Positions 11,849-22,479 of a stretch of DNA of 64,000 nucleotides are shown here, piece by piece. Below the pieces are notes generated by a model. It saw only the letters and a program-made list of their open reading frames with translations, did not search any database and was not told the origin of the DNA. Position numbers and translations under genes: made by a program. The stretch's first letter is position 1; every line of letters begins with the position of its first letter. Source of the DNA: Cricetomys ansorgei (taxonomy: Eukaryota; Chordata; Mammalia; Rodentia; Nesomyidae); NCBI GenBank assembly GCA_026225945.1, contig JAMJFZ010001133.1, positions 13,096,001 through 13,160,000 of the forward strand, in the 5' to 3' direction.

Positions 11849-12461
11849 TAAAGAGTTTTTCTACATCTTAGGAATTCTTTTTGGTTTTAAACATCTCTAA
11901 CATTTAGGTGAATTTCGCTGAGTTTGAGTTGAAATTCACATCAATTACAAATTCACCTTAACCAAAATAAACCCGAAGAAACACTAATAATTGGGCATCA
12001 TTTTAAGGCGAGGCACACAGGAGGGAACCGAAACCTGAGCGAGGTAAAAAAGGGGCTCTGAGTCCACACAGCCAGCAGCAGAATCCCAATTACAGGGCAC
12101 TGACTGGTTTTACCCTCTCACGCGATTCAGATCGAGCAACCTCAAAGCGCTCTGTGAGTTACCACCCCACCGCGAATCCAACTTTTCTCGGGGCGGGGAG
12201 AGGCTTATACAAAAGACAGGGGCGCGAAAGTTACTGACAGCCAAGAGCAGGGTACGTAAACATTCAGGATGCCACAGGGTAGAGGCTAGGAACGGCTGAC
12301 CGACAAGAGGTGCCTAGGTCGGCCGGGGTTCTCGCAGCCTGCTCACTTACCACCTGAGTGGAAGGTGACCCCCCAGCCCCTTGGAGTGGGTGTGGAGACC
12401 CCGCGTTTGTGCAGAGTGGCGTCGCACCCACCTGCCCCAGCCCGGGGCCCGAGGCGCATAC

Positions 12462-12938
12462 CTCCACCTTGACGCTGCCTGTGCTGGCCGCAGAGGCGCC
12501 GCCAGAGCCCAGGGCCTGGTCGCTCTTCTTCTTCTTGTACTTGTCCTTGTACATCTTGTTGCGGTGCTTCTTGCACATCCAGGGCTTGCGCTGCTTGGCC
12601 ACCTGGCTGGTGGTCTCGCGGCAGCCCTCGTAGGTGCACGTCTTGGCGCCCCGCCTGCGCGCCGCGCCGCCGCCCTCGGCGCCCTCGTCCTCCAGCTCCT
12701 CGGGGCTGGCCGCGCTCTCGCCGCCGCCCGTCGGGTCCGATGTGTCCAGCAGGTCGGCGTCGTCGTCCCCCGCCTCGTCCTCGGCGTCCGCCGCTGCCTC
12801 GCTCCCCGCCGGGCCCGGCCTCAGCGCGCCGTCCGCCGCGGCCTCGTCCTGCCGCATCACCAGCACCGTCACCGGAGCGGCCGTCGTGGCACAAACGGCG
12901 CCCTGCTCCGAGCCCTCCGACACTGCCTGCGCCTCCGT
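12462..12938 (-). CDS. Rfxap: Rfxap exon 1 (N-terminal coding exon, ACG at start position)
   Basis: Encodes 159 residues of RFXAP, subunit of the RFX complex that binds the X box of MHC class II promoters in the nucleus. Visible features in order: a short N-terminus (EAQAVSEGS, then VTVLVMRQDE), an acidic stretch (DAEDEAGDDDADLLDTSDP), and a basic cysteine/histidine segment (CTYEGCRETTSQVAKQRK, CKKHRNKMYKDKYKKKK) that carries the nuclear-localising lysines. With exons 2 and 3 the total is 231 codons. The codon aligned with the initiator Met of other mammals is ACG (12938-12936), not ATG, in a strong context (A at -3, G at +4). No in-frame ATG lies upstream before the stop near 13206. The next in-frame ATG is about codon 27 (VLVM). 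The frame is otherwise intact. Confidence 0.9.
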
Positions 12939-13050
12939 GCTGCCGCCAGAGCCCCGGGTCCGCCGCCGCGGCCCGTCGGCACCGAACTTGTACAACCCCG
13001 CCTCAAAATCCACCTGCTCAACCGCCCGGGAGTCAGCGGCCGGCAAGCCA

Positions 13051-13240
13051 CTGCGCCTGCGCGAGCCGGCACCTTCGCGCCCCGAGGGCGTGGCTGAGCC
13101 AAAACGCACCGACTGCGCCTGCACGGAGGGCGTCCTCCAGTGAGCTGTACACTCCCGTGGCCAGGCTAAACCGCACGAGGGGGGCCGACTGCGCCTGCGC
13201 GGCCCTCAGTGGCTGGCAGAAGCACCGACTGCGCCTGCGC
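13051..13240. promoter_or_regulatory. Four NRF1-like motifs
   Basis: The 12-mer ctgcgcctgcgc occurs at 13051-13062, 13189-13200 and 13229-13240, with a one-base variant (ctgcgcctgcac) at 13113-13124. It resembles the NRF1 half-site pair GCGCNTGCGC. Three of the copies share a longer 'ccgactgcgcctg' context, so they may come from local duplication. Confidence 0.6.
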
Positions 13241-15029
13241 AGCGGCGGGTTTTCCCCGCCCCTCTCGCCGGGGCTCCGCGCTCTCAGGGTCCGAGGGCGG
13301 GGCTGAGTGGCGTGTCCGAGCGCGTCAGGTCCCTCCCAGCTCCGTTGGCGGGAGACTGAGGCGGCTGTCCCGGCTCCCCGTGCTGCGCCAGGAGATCCTT
13401 TCTGCCTGGATCCACCCTCCCTAAGAGGTCCAAAGTATGTCTTTCCCGGAACGTGGCTGGGTAAATTCAGCTCCCTGAGAGACCCGAGGAGGAGTATGAG
13501 ACACTACTCCGGGAGGAAACGGTTTACGTGGCTCAGGCATCCCCGTCAGTCCCCACCCTGGAAGGAAGTCGGGAACGCGGAGGAGAGCCCGCTCCCATCC
13601 GGCTGTCTTTCCTATCCAGTCCTGACCCTCCTGCCTTTTCTGACGCGTCCGCAGTAGTGGGATTGCTGGATCCTATGACAGACTCTCTTTATTCCCGACA
13701 AGCTCCACTCTGACTTCCATAGTGGGTGCACAGATGGCGGCACACAACGTATAAGGTGTCCCTTTTCTTCACCACCCTGCCCCGCCCAGTGCTTGCTATC
13801 TTGTCTCTGGTAATAGCGTTCCAACTGGGATGACATAACACTGTGGTTTTGATTTGCACTTCAGGTTTAGTAATGTGTAGTATGTCACACACCTGTTGGT
13901 CCTTTATGAACTAATTATATCTCCCATTTCAATGGGATTATTAGATATGTTGGGTTTTTTTTTTTTTTACTTAAATATTCTGAATGGCAACTACTCAATA
14001 GATGTAGTTTACAAGTATTTTCTCCCGTTCTAGAGATTGTCTATTCACAGTTCCTTTACTGGGCCACAGCTTTTTAGTTTGATAAACATCCAATTTCATT
14101 CTCTCTCTCTCTCTCTCTTTTTTTTTTTTAACTTCCTAAGTTTTGAAGGTGTTTTTTCCAAATAGATCTTTGCCCATCCCAATGTCTAGAAACATTCACC
14201 CTATTTTTATTTCTAGTGGTTGACAGTTTTAGTTTTATATTTTAATCTTTAATCCTTTTTGTGTTGATTTTTGTAAATTGTGATGGGTTTCATGTAAGTT
14301 TTTTTTCTTTCTTTTTAATATCTATGAGCCGACAATGAACTGTTGCAGATATTCACCAAAGGAGACTGCTCAGACATGGGTTTAAGCTAATAGAAACCCT
14401 TTATCAGCTGGTCTGGGACTACACTGTGTGTTCAGGATCCCAGTGTAGCCCTGAGCCTTTCGTAGGATGAGTTTTTAAGCACAAAAAAAAAAAAAAAAAA
14501 AAAAAAAACAAAAACTTAGGTTGACATACTTCAGTTAACAAGAACAGTTAGCCAGAAGCAGAACTATGAGAGCTGAAAAGCAAGGTTAGTACATCTTGAG
14601 ACTTCCCTAGAACTGTATGGACTTTGATGGATTAGTTCTTTCCTTTAATGTTGGCAGGTGGTGCTGTCTATGTGCTGGGTCTTACAGCCTGAATGACACT
14701 TCCATCATGGAGTCAGTTGTGCTAAGATCTCAGGGCCTACTAAGTTCTGGAGCCTGTTACACTTACTTTATTCAAGAATGAACACGATGTACAAAAATAG
14801 GCTTCTGTTATAAAAAAAAAAATGTCCATTTGGTTTAAGTCTTTGTGTGCAGCTATCCATTTTTTCCAAGGCTGATTATTGAAATGTGTCCTTTCCCAGT
14901 GTGTGTTCTTAGAACCTTTGTTGAAGATTAGCTCTCTGTAAATGCATGGGTTTACGTCTAGGTTCTCTATTCTCTCCCACTAATCTATGTGCCTGTTTTA
15001 TGCCAATATCATATATTCATTGATTTCGC

Positions 15030-15175
15030 CTGATCCTTCTCTCCAGGGTGTCTCTATGCAGCCTTGTCTGCTCCTGGAGCTCTCTATGTAGTCAGGCTGG
15101 CTTCAAACTCAAGATCTGCTTGCCTCTGCCTCCAGAGTATCGAGATTAAAGGGTGTGCACCAACACACCTGGTGA
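15030..15175 (-). repeat. B1 SINE nested in LINE-1
   Basis: Antisense B1 (gtctctatgcagccttgtctgctcctggagctctctatgtagtcaggctggc, then cctctgcctccagagtatcgagattaaagg). It splits the L1 sequence, so it is the younger insertion. Confidence 0.85.
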
Positions 15176-15280
15176 TATAACATGCTATTTTGATTATTAC
15201 AGCTTGTAGTATATTTTGAGGTCAATTAGTATAATGCTTTCTGCATTGTTCTTTTAGCTCATGATGGTTTGGCTATACAG

Positions 15281-15324
15281 ATGTGTGTGTGTGTGTGTGT
15301 GTGTGTCTGTGTGTGTGTGTGTGG
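15281..15324. repeat. (TG)n microsatellite
   Basis: TG repeat with a single interruption, inside the LINE-1. Confidence 0.95.
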
Positions 15325-15485
15325 TGTCATATAATCTTAGGGTTTTCTTTTTCATTCAGCAAATACTGTTTCCAGTATTTTGATAAAGACTGCATTGAAT
15401 CTACAGTTTGTTTTTTTTAAGGCAGTGTGAACATTCAAGCAATCTGGTTTTTTGCAGTCCATGAACATGGAACGACTTTCCCTTT

Positions 15486-15490
15486 TCTCT

Positions 15491-15532
<42 letters not shown>
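15486..15532. repeat. (CT)n(GT)n microsatellite
   Basis: A short CT run continues into about 19 GT units, inside the LINE-1. Confidence 0.95.
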
Positions 15533-15534
<2 letters not shown>

Positions 15535-16071
15535 ATCCTCTTAAATTTATTTCACGTGTATTTATGGTTTTCATTGAAAAATTTCTCATGGCTTTGCATA
15601 AATTTTGTTTATAGCTATTATAAATTGATTTCTTGATTATTTTTTTCAGATATTTTATTACTAGTATATAGCAACTCTATTGAGTTTGAATGTTGTGTTC
15701 TAAAACTGCTGAATTTGTGCATTATCTTTAATAGTTTGGGGATACTGTCTACATAAAAGATCATACTGTCTGCAAATAGTTGGCGTTCTTGTCTAGTTCT
15801 AAATCATAGCAAGCTTTGGCTTTATCTCTATTAAATAAGTTAGCTACTTATGTGTCATGATCTTTATTGTGCTGAGGAATGCTTATACTATATGTAATTG
15901 GTTTAGAATTTTTGTCATGAAGGGATATTGAATTTTATCAAAGACCCTTTCTGCATCTATTGCTATGCACTGTACTTATCCTTCATTTGGACCTGTGATG
16001 TATTTGTTGATTTCCTTATGTTGAAGCATATTTATATCCCTGGGGTGAATCATTGTAGTTTTGTTTTGGTT

Positions 16072-16115
16072 TCCTTCTTTCTTTCTTTCTTTCTTTTCTT
16101 TTCTTTTTTTTCTTT

Positions 16116-16171
<56 letters not shown>

Positions 16172-16182
16172 TTTTTTTTTTT
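16072..16182. repeat. (CTTT)n polypyrimidine tract
   Basis: About 100 bases of CTTT units ending in a T-run. It adjoins an antisense B1-like element and probably derives from its A-rich tail. Confidence 0.95.
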
Positions 16183-16318
16183 GAGTCAGGTTCTTAAGTA
16201 ATTCCATCTGGCTTTTAATTCACTGTGTAATTGGGGCTGGCCTTGGACTTCTGATCTTCCTGCCTTTCCCTCTAGATTGCTGGAATTATAGACATGTGCT
16301 ACCATTTTGGCTTTTGAA
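16183..16318 (-). repeat. Diverged B1 SINE
   Basis: Antisense B1-like sequence (ttgagtcaggttcttaagtaattccatctggc, later ggctggccttggacttctgatcttcctgcc) with old-family divergence. Confidence 0.6.
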
Positions 16319-16319
16319 T

Positions 16320-17360
16320 AGTATTTTTAATGTGTTACTAGATTGAGTTTGTTAATATTTTGTGAGTATTTGTGTCTGTGTGTATGTGTGTTTGTGCGTG
16401 TGCAAGTGCATATGTCCAAGTGTGAGTGTGTGTGCCTGTATGTACACAAAGATGTGGAAGATAGACAACAACTTAAAAACACATGAAGAATATTTTTGGA
16501 TAAGTAGAAATGAATGAATAGATTGGGGAAAGACATAAGTAAGAAGCTATGAGGAAATTTAGTTAGACTTCTGCAAACTGTGAATAGCATAATTAAATAG
16601 AAAATATAAGCCACCAAAAACAAACACATAGTTTGAGACAGAAATTTCATAATATATGTTTTCTATAATGCATAAATTGTAATAAATGCTACTTGAAGTT
16701 CAGTAAGATATGTGTTTCTTGTGTTGATGACTTACTCTTTGGCTACCAAGATTTTTAAAGTTAGTTTAGAAGTTTTTGTCCATGTTTATAATTGGAGTGC
16801 TTCATGACTTTAGCAGTAAACACACTGAAACCATTCCTATTGATGCGTATCAGGAGATGCTGGTGGCATGTACCTTCTTTTCAAACAAGTGAGTGGGAGA
16901 AAGCTTAGCTGGATCTCAGATCTTAATTAAGCTGATTAATCTTTCTTTGTCCTCAAAGTTCTTTCTGAGATTAATTAATTTTTTTAGACTTAATTAACTT
17001 CTGTTGAAAATGCTGGCAAGAATGTCTCACATTTGTTTAAAAATCGTGCAGTCTGTTAGTGTCAAATGTTCACCAGAGCATCCCAATGGGGGCAGTATAC
17101 TTCTGCATCAGTTTCGCTCAGCCTATCCTCATGTTAGAATCTAACAGTTAGATGCTAGCTAGATTACACTAGCAAAACCTGAAAAATATGAAGGTCCCTG
17201 GTGAGAAAATGTTTCTTCCTATAGTTCATAACATTCTTACAGTGCTCCTCTTCCAAGTGACAGTGTTAATGGGAGATGATCAGATGTTAATGGGAGTGCT
17301 ATGGGAGATGATCAGGTAATAAGGGCAGAGTTCTTGTGACTGCTACTAATGTCCTAAAAA
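16320..17360. other. No gene seen; AT-rich intergenic
   Basis: Contains a loose TG-rich stretch (16360-16445) and a run of TTAATTAA-like motifs (16920-17000). A short local duplication of ttaatgggag and ggagatgatcag lies at 17260-17316. Nothing else recognised. Confidence 0.5.
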
Positions 17361-17369
17361 ACAATATTC

Positions 17370-17580
17370 CAGGGCCTGGGGAGATGACTCAGTTGGTGAG
17401 GGGCTTTTAACCTAGCGTGGGACCTGAGCTCATATTCTCAGCATTCCTGTTAAAAGCTTTGTTTGACATGTTTCTATCACCTCAGTGTTGGTGGTCCAGA
17501 GACGGATAGATTCCTGGAGTTCATTGGCCAGCTAGCCTCACCAAACTGATGAATTCCATGTGCAGTGAGAGACCACTGGT
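17370..17580 (+). repeat. Old tRNA-derived SINE (B2/B3-related)
   Basis: The head 'gggcctggggagatgactcagttggtgagg' and tail 'cagtgagagacc' match a rodent tRNA-derived SINE, with strong divergence in the middle. Confidence 0.5.
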
Positions 17581-17582
<2 letters not shown>

Positions 17583-17616
<34 letters not shown>

Positions 17617-17628
17617 GCGGGGGGGGGA
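17583..17628. repeat. (AC)n microsatellite and G-run
   Basis: Sixteen AC units followed directly by a G-rich run, adjoining the SINE upstream. Confidence 0.95.
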
Positions 17629-17689
17629 GATTCCAAACATGTTCCTTACTCCTGCCTTCTGTGGATCTAACAAGAAGGCAAAGAAAGCA

Positions 17690-17850
17690 GCTTTTTATGT
17701 GCTAGGGAAGAAGCTTTCACTAGACAATCTACTGCGAGCTTGATCAGAGACTTCCCAGCCTCTAGAACTGTGAAGAATACATGGTTATTGCTTACTTATA
17801 AACCATCAACAGTGTAGTATTCTCTTATAGCAGCCTAAACAGGCTAGCAA
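17690..17850 (+). repeat. MLT1-like LTR 3' fragment
   Basis: The phrase order 'acttcccagcctctagaactgtgaagaatac ... cagcctaaacaggctagcaaag' matches the end of mammalian MaLR (MLT1) LTRs. The 5' part is not evident. Confidence 0.55.
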
Positions 17851-17859
17851 AGTTACTTT

Positions 17860-18690
17860 AAAAATATTACATTTACTGATAAAGTCATGAAATTTTCCTT
17901 TTGTTATAATAAGATTAATACCCTTTCCTTAAAGTGCAAACAGAGTAAACATGCCTTTTCAATGGAGAGATAGGGTCACCACCTCCTCACTGGTCATAAC
18001 CATAGAAGGATGAGAGAATGCAGACTTCAACTGAAAAATGTGAAGTTGTACAAAAGTGTGGGCATTATACATGATGATGTTTGCCAAAAATGTGTTGCAT
18101 GAATTTGATTAATTCTATAGAACTCATTTCCTGTTTACAAGGAACCAAGGGAGGAAATATTAAACCACAGGATGTGGAAGCAATTAGAAAATCCCAAATA
18201 TGGAAATTCTAAAAGACAGATGGTATTAGATGATTATCCTGAATTTTCAAAGGTGTATTAATCACATTTGGTTATAGAAGAGATTGCCCTTAAATTTATA
18301 AGATTGATAATTAGCAACTTGAGGGTGAATTGATATGATGACTGCATTTGACTGAGATGCTATAGTTAACACACACGCACACACACCCACACATGCACAT
18401 TCATTCACATACACACACATCAAGCAGTTATGATAAAAAATTTACAAGTGCCAAATCTAGGCATATGGGTATTCATTGCCTTGTTTTTAAAGACATTTTC
18501 ATACGTTTGAAATATATATTAATAGAAGCATAAATTAAAATAATTACTACCGTGTAAAGAGGGAGGACTTCATCGATTATTTTTGAAAGATATATTTTAT
18601 CAACTTTAAATTTTAAAAATGTTATTCTTTTTCATTGATTACATTTTTTAAAAAAATCATACAAGTTGATAGTGTGAACCAAATTCCTTT
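17860..18690. other. No gene seen; AT-rich intergenic
   Basis: Apart from an imperfect CA tract at 18370-18420, I recognise nothing. Confidence 0.5.
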
Positions 18691-18699
18691 ATTTAATTT

Positions 18700-18917
18700 T
18701 GAAGGTTTTTAAAAATTTTATGTGTATGAGTGTTTGCCTGAATGTATGTCTGTGTACCATGTACATGCCTGGTGTCCACAGGGGTCAAAAGAGGGTGCCA
18801 GTTACTTGGACTGCAGTTACAGATGGTTGTGAGCCACCATGTGGATGTGAGGAATCAAACTTGGGTCCTCTGGAAGGGTAACCAGTATCTGTAACCACTG
18901 AGCCATCTCTCCAGCCC
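18700..18917 (-). repeat. B2/B3-type SINE
   Basis: Complete antisense copy: 'ttttatgtgtatgagtgtttgcctgaatg' body, then 'tcaaacttgggtcctctgg', ending 'gagccatctctccagcccc'. Confidence 0.9.
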
Positions 18918-19029
18918 CTGCAACATTTTTTAATAATAAAGTTTAAAGTAAAATTTAAAGGAAGAAATAAATGTTTGTGCTCATCCTAGTTCTTCTTTTT
19001 ATACAGTCCAGGATCCTGGCCCAGGGAAG

Positions 19030-19200
19030 GGTGCCACTCACAGTGGGCCTTGCACCTCAATGAACATAATCAAGATAATCAATTTTAGGCATGTCTAGAG
19101 GCTGTCTCCCAGGTGGTTCTAGATCTCACCAAGTTGACACTTGAGATTAACCATCACAGCTTTACCTCTTGTTAACTTGACATCCAAATATACCAATTTA
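19030..19200 (-). repeat. Rodent dispersed repeat fragment
   Basis: 'ggtgccactcacagtgggccttgcacctc' followed by 'accaagttgacacttgagattaaccatcacag' is the antisense of a rodent repeat also present at 22085-22470. Family name uncertain. Confidence 0.4.
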
Positions 19201-20180
19201 AATCACAACATTCTGTCTCTTTTCCCCAAAGTGTCTCATTCTTACAATGCAAAATACAATCCAGTTTCAAAAGTCCTCATAGTCTTTAACAGTTCCAACA
19301 ATTTAAAAGTCCATGTGGTTAATCTGAGATTCAAGGCTGTATCTCAGCTGTGAGCATCTATAAAATAAAAATCAAGTTATGTGCTTCCAACATGATATAG
19401 TTACAGAATAAAAACTCCTATTCCAAAATGGAAGGATTAGGGTACAACAAAGAGTGTTTGGACCTAAGACCAAATCTAGCCAGTGAAACCCCAAATCCTG
19501 TAGCTCCATGTCCAGCATCCAGAGCTTGTGGTGAAGTCAACTGGCCTCCAAGGCCATTGGGTAGCCTTGCTTCCCCAGCTCTGCCACCTGAAGTGCATCT
19601 AGCTTCCCTTTGGGCCAGTTCCACTCCAGGGCTGCAATTCCCTCATAGATGTTCCATAGTTCTATCTTCTCCAGTATACTGGGGTCTCCTCTGCAACTTA
19701 GGATTCATTTTCATACCTCCTTGTATAAACTTCAATCTAGACATACGCTGCATGGCCTTACCTGTTCTCTGAAACTGTGCAGCAGGACTCTGGATCCCAT
19801 TGCTCCATCAGTTCTGCATCTTTCATGTCTAAACAACTAGTACCTTTTGGACAGTCCTGGCAAACCCAACTGCCAGCTTGTGATATGGTCTGGCTCACAG
19901 TGGTGTCAATTTCTGTGTGTTGACCCTGGAGAAACACTCCCCTAGGCAGTTGCCTCTGAGGAGCTCGGGAACCCTTCAGCTTAAATTCTTCCTTCAAGTG
20001 AGTCTGGAACTTCACAAGACGGGACCTCTGATAGGTGGTATTTGCCTTCAGAACACCTCTGAAGAGATAAAAGCTCTATACAGTAAAACTGAGTGTGGGG
20101 TGTGTGAGTATGTGTATATGTGTGTGTTTCTGAATAAGGAGCCACCACTGTCAGATTTGAGTTTTATAAATGAATGAATT
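19200..20180. other. No confirmed gene; open frames without homology
   Basis: Frames at 19428-19772 (+) and 19758-20015 (-) have no recognisable domain or splice context. The text resembles old LTR or L1-derived non-coding sequence. I do not call a gene. Confidence 0.45.
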
Positions 20181-20184
20181 AAAG

Positions 20185-20233
20185 ACTGGAGATGTATCTT
20201 AGTTGCCTAGCATGTGCAAAGTCAACCTCTATA

Positions 20234-20270
<37 letters not shown>
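20185..20270 (+). repeat. ID-type SINE followed by (CA)n
   Basis: A degraded ID head (gactggagatgtatcttagttgcctagcatgtgc) leads into a CA microsatellite (about 20235-20270). Confidence 0.65.
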
Positions 20271-20271
<1 letters not shown>

Positions 20272-20784
20272 GAATTACAGGGGTGCTTGATGGGAAACAA
20301 GACAAATCACTATTTTACTTGTAGACTCTCTTGAAAGTACATTATTTAGTGTTTTTCTGGACCCAAGCCTTTTCTAGAGCATCATTTTAATGTACTTGTC
20401 TTTTTTTCCTGTCAGAATTCTTGAATAATTATGAAATTTCTAAAATCTCTACTTCTGATCTTGTAATATCTAAACAAAAACCACCTAGCATCCCTATTAA
20501 TGACTTAAGTTGTAAAGCATTCTCATCTGCTTTTCCTGTCAAGAGGGCTTTACATTCTTATTTTCATTTAATTTCTCTTGAATATGTTTCCTAAGATTTA
20601 ACCTAAGTCCTAAGGAATTCACACTTCTCTAGCATAAATCTGTCTTATTTCCAGTTTTCTTCTGCTTATATTCTGACATTAACACTGAAGTATTTTTCAA
20701 ACCATTCTGGGGTTTCTGTGGTATTTTGAGAAAGCATGTTCCCTAGAGACAGTATTTTTAAATTATCACCTTTAAATATTTTTT

Positions 20785-20896
20785 AAAATTACATTTACTC
20801 AGTGTGCGTGGGGGGAGGGCACATCCTGGGAACCAAATCCATGTTCTCTGCAAGAACACTAAGTGCTCTTAACCTCTTGAGCAGACCCTCCAGCCT
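20785..20896 (-). repeat. B2 SINE fragment
   Basis: Antisense tRNA-derived head (gggaaccaaatccatgttctctgcaagaacactaagtgctcttaacc ... ccagcc). Confidence 0.65.
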
Positions 20897-20899
20897 TCA

Positions 20900-22020
20900 C
20901 CACCTACTTATCTTCAAAGAACACCATACCAATTAGAGCTGTCTTTAGGTAATGTATCCTGCCACCATTCCTGCTATAATTATGAATTGCTACCAAAAGG
21001 TCTGGTGCAGTCTGCAGCTTCCCAAGGGCTTCAAGAGCTCAAGACAGTCCATCCACTTGGCAGATCCGACACAGCATGAGGATGGTGGCCTTCGGTGATA
21101 AGAGATATCAATGGTTCCCATACTGCTGAGATGACTTTACACTCAGAAAGAAAAAGAGAACAAAGGCAGCTATGGGGAAAGACTTTTGCTCTAAACTTTT
21201 CAGAATCCTACATATCTGAGATAACACTGTAGGGTTTGAGTTACAGGAATGCTTCAAATGATATGGGAATGGCCGTCAATTTGTTCATATCTTCCTATAA
21301 TCACACTCCTACAGTCTCTTCTAGTGTGGGCTTTGGTGTTGGGCATGCGACTCTTTGCGTATAGTAGCAGATGTGATACAATCCTAGACTTGAGCAATGT
21401 TGGTGAAATTAGGTTTTCACACTGCTGGGAACATATTGCTAGGCTATGATGTTAGGGAAACAATTGTAAGTAAACAAGTGGAGGATGAGAATGTGTTGTA
21501 TACAGCTAACTGGGAAGAAAAGTGACAAATCGTAATGCAAATATACACGGGCATGCTGGAAGAGACAGAAAAATAAATTAAGATTTCAAATGTTCCCACC
21601 CTGGTACTTCTTTTCAAATCTCTCTTTGAAGGATTCCCTTTAGAAGTTTCTCTGTGAGAGTAAGTTGACTTTTTCATTTATTGATTCTCTAAAAACATCT
21701 TCCATGCCTAACAGTTAGACACAGATGTTAGTACCTTTACCAGGCGCCAAATATGTAGTCCCCTAGGTGTATATTTTAGGTTACCAGTTATTTTCTTTCA
21801 GGACATTGAGATTACTATTTCACTGTTTTTATTTGGATTTTGTTCTTGCTATTGGGAACCCCATTGTCAACCTGCTTATTCTTTATGAGCAAATTTATCT
21901 TTTCTCTCCACTATTAAGCTGTCACTTTGTGACAAAGAAGCCTTTGGAGTTCTGTGGCTTCCCCACAAAATGTCTGGGCATAAATTGTCTCAAAAGTTCT
22001 TGACCAAGAACCATTGTGTT
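20900..22020. other. No gene seen
   Basis: AT-rich intergenic sequence with no recognised repeat or coding signal. Confidence 0.45.
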
Positions 22021-22036
22021 TTCTAAACCTAAAGGT

Positions 22037-22072
22037 TGTTGTTGTTGTTATTATTATTATTATTATTTATTA
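22037..22072. repeat. (TTG)n(TTA)n microsatellite
   Basis: Four TTG units pass into about eight TTA units. Confidence 0.9.
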
Positions 22073-22084
22073 TCTTCTGTTTTG

Positions 22085-22470
22085 TCAAATCTTAGTCATT
22101 GTCCTAGTTAGCACTGTCAACTTGACATAGCCTCAGAGTTATCGGAGAGGAAAGCCTCAATTGAAGAATTGTCTAGATTAGATTGGCCTGTGGGCATGTC
22201 TGTAGGGGACTGTCTTGATCATTAATTGATTTGACAGTGTCCAGCTCACTGTGGGAGGCACCATCCTCTGGGCAGTTGCTCCAGGATTGTTTAAGTAAGC
22301 TAGCTCAGCATGAGCCTGGGAGGTAGCTAGAGAGGGAGCCAACAAGCAGACTTACTTCATGACTTCTTCATTTGGTTACTCCCTGAGTTCCTGTCCTGAT
22401 TTCCCTCAGTGATGGAGTGTGACCTGGAAGTACAAGCTAAATAAACCTTTTCCTCCCCAGGTTGCTTTGC
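22085..22470 (+). repeat. Rodent dispersed repeat ('gtcaacttgacatagcc' type)
   Basis: The phrases 'cactgtcaacttgacatagcc', 'ggagaggaaagcctcaattgaag' and 'caagctaaataaaccttttcctcccc' are typical of a common rodent repeat ending in an AATAAA-like signal. Exact family uncertain. Confidence 0.55.
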
Positions 22471-22479
22471 AATGCAAGG

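Larger units (their letters stand above)
10589..12461 (-). other. Rfxap: Rfxap intron 1
   Basis: The donor GTATGC follows the GTG GAG codons of exon 1 at 12461; the acceptor is at 10589. Contents: an ID fragment (about 11320-11395), a run of about 14 C (from about 11432), a (CT)n(GT)n tract (11808-11848), and a possible MIR fragment near 12003-12100. The exon-1 end is CpG-rich. Confidence 0.85.
12115..13430. promoter_or_regulatory. Rfxap: CpG island promoter of Rfxap
   Basis: GC content and CpG density rise abruptly near 12115 and fall by about 13430-13660, in contrast to AT-rich surroundings. The island covers Rfxap exon 1 and the upstream region. No TATA box is seen on the - strand. Repeats of ctgcgcctgcgc upstream of the coding start resemble NRF1 sites. 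Such islands often fire in both directions; I see no recognisable gene on the + side. Confidence 0.9.
13640..16065 (-). mobile_element. Truncated LINE-1 (antisense)
   Basis: Read on the + strand, this follows the antisense of the L1 3' region and ORF2. It starts with 'agtagtgggattgctggatc', passes 'ttccatagtgg' and 'ttttgatttgcacttcag', and later shows the RT-region phrases ending 'tatttatatccctggggtgaatca'. It is interrupted by a B1 (15030-15175), GT tracts and an A-run (14483-14508). Many stops; no intact ORF2. Confidence 0.85.

Noticed and set aside
12264..13124. A 286-codon - strand frame read as one CDS
   Set aside because: It begins at GTG and runs past the exon 1 donor at 12461 into the intron. 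The true coding part ends at 12462 and joins exons 2 and 3.
12381..13143. Long + strand open frames across the CpG island (for example 238 and 169 codons)
   Set aside because: They are shadows of Rfxap exon 1 caused by GC richness; the - strand frame matches RFXAP motifs and has proper splice sites.
15401..15636. Frames with long His-Thr or Val-Cys runs
   Set aside because: Translations of a GT microsatellite inside a LINE-1.
16016..16207. Lys/Glu-rich frame
   Set aside because: Translation of the CTTT tract.
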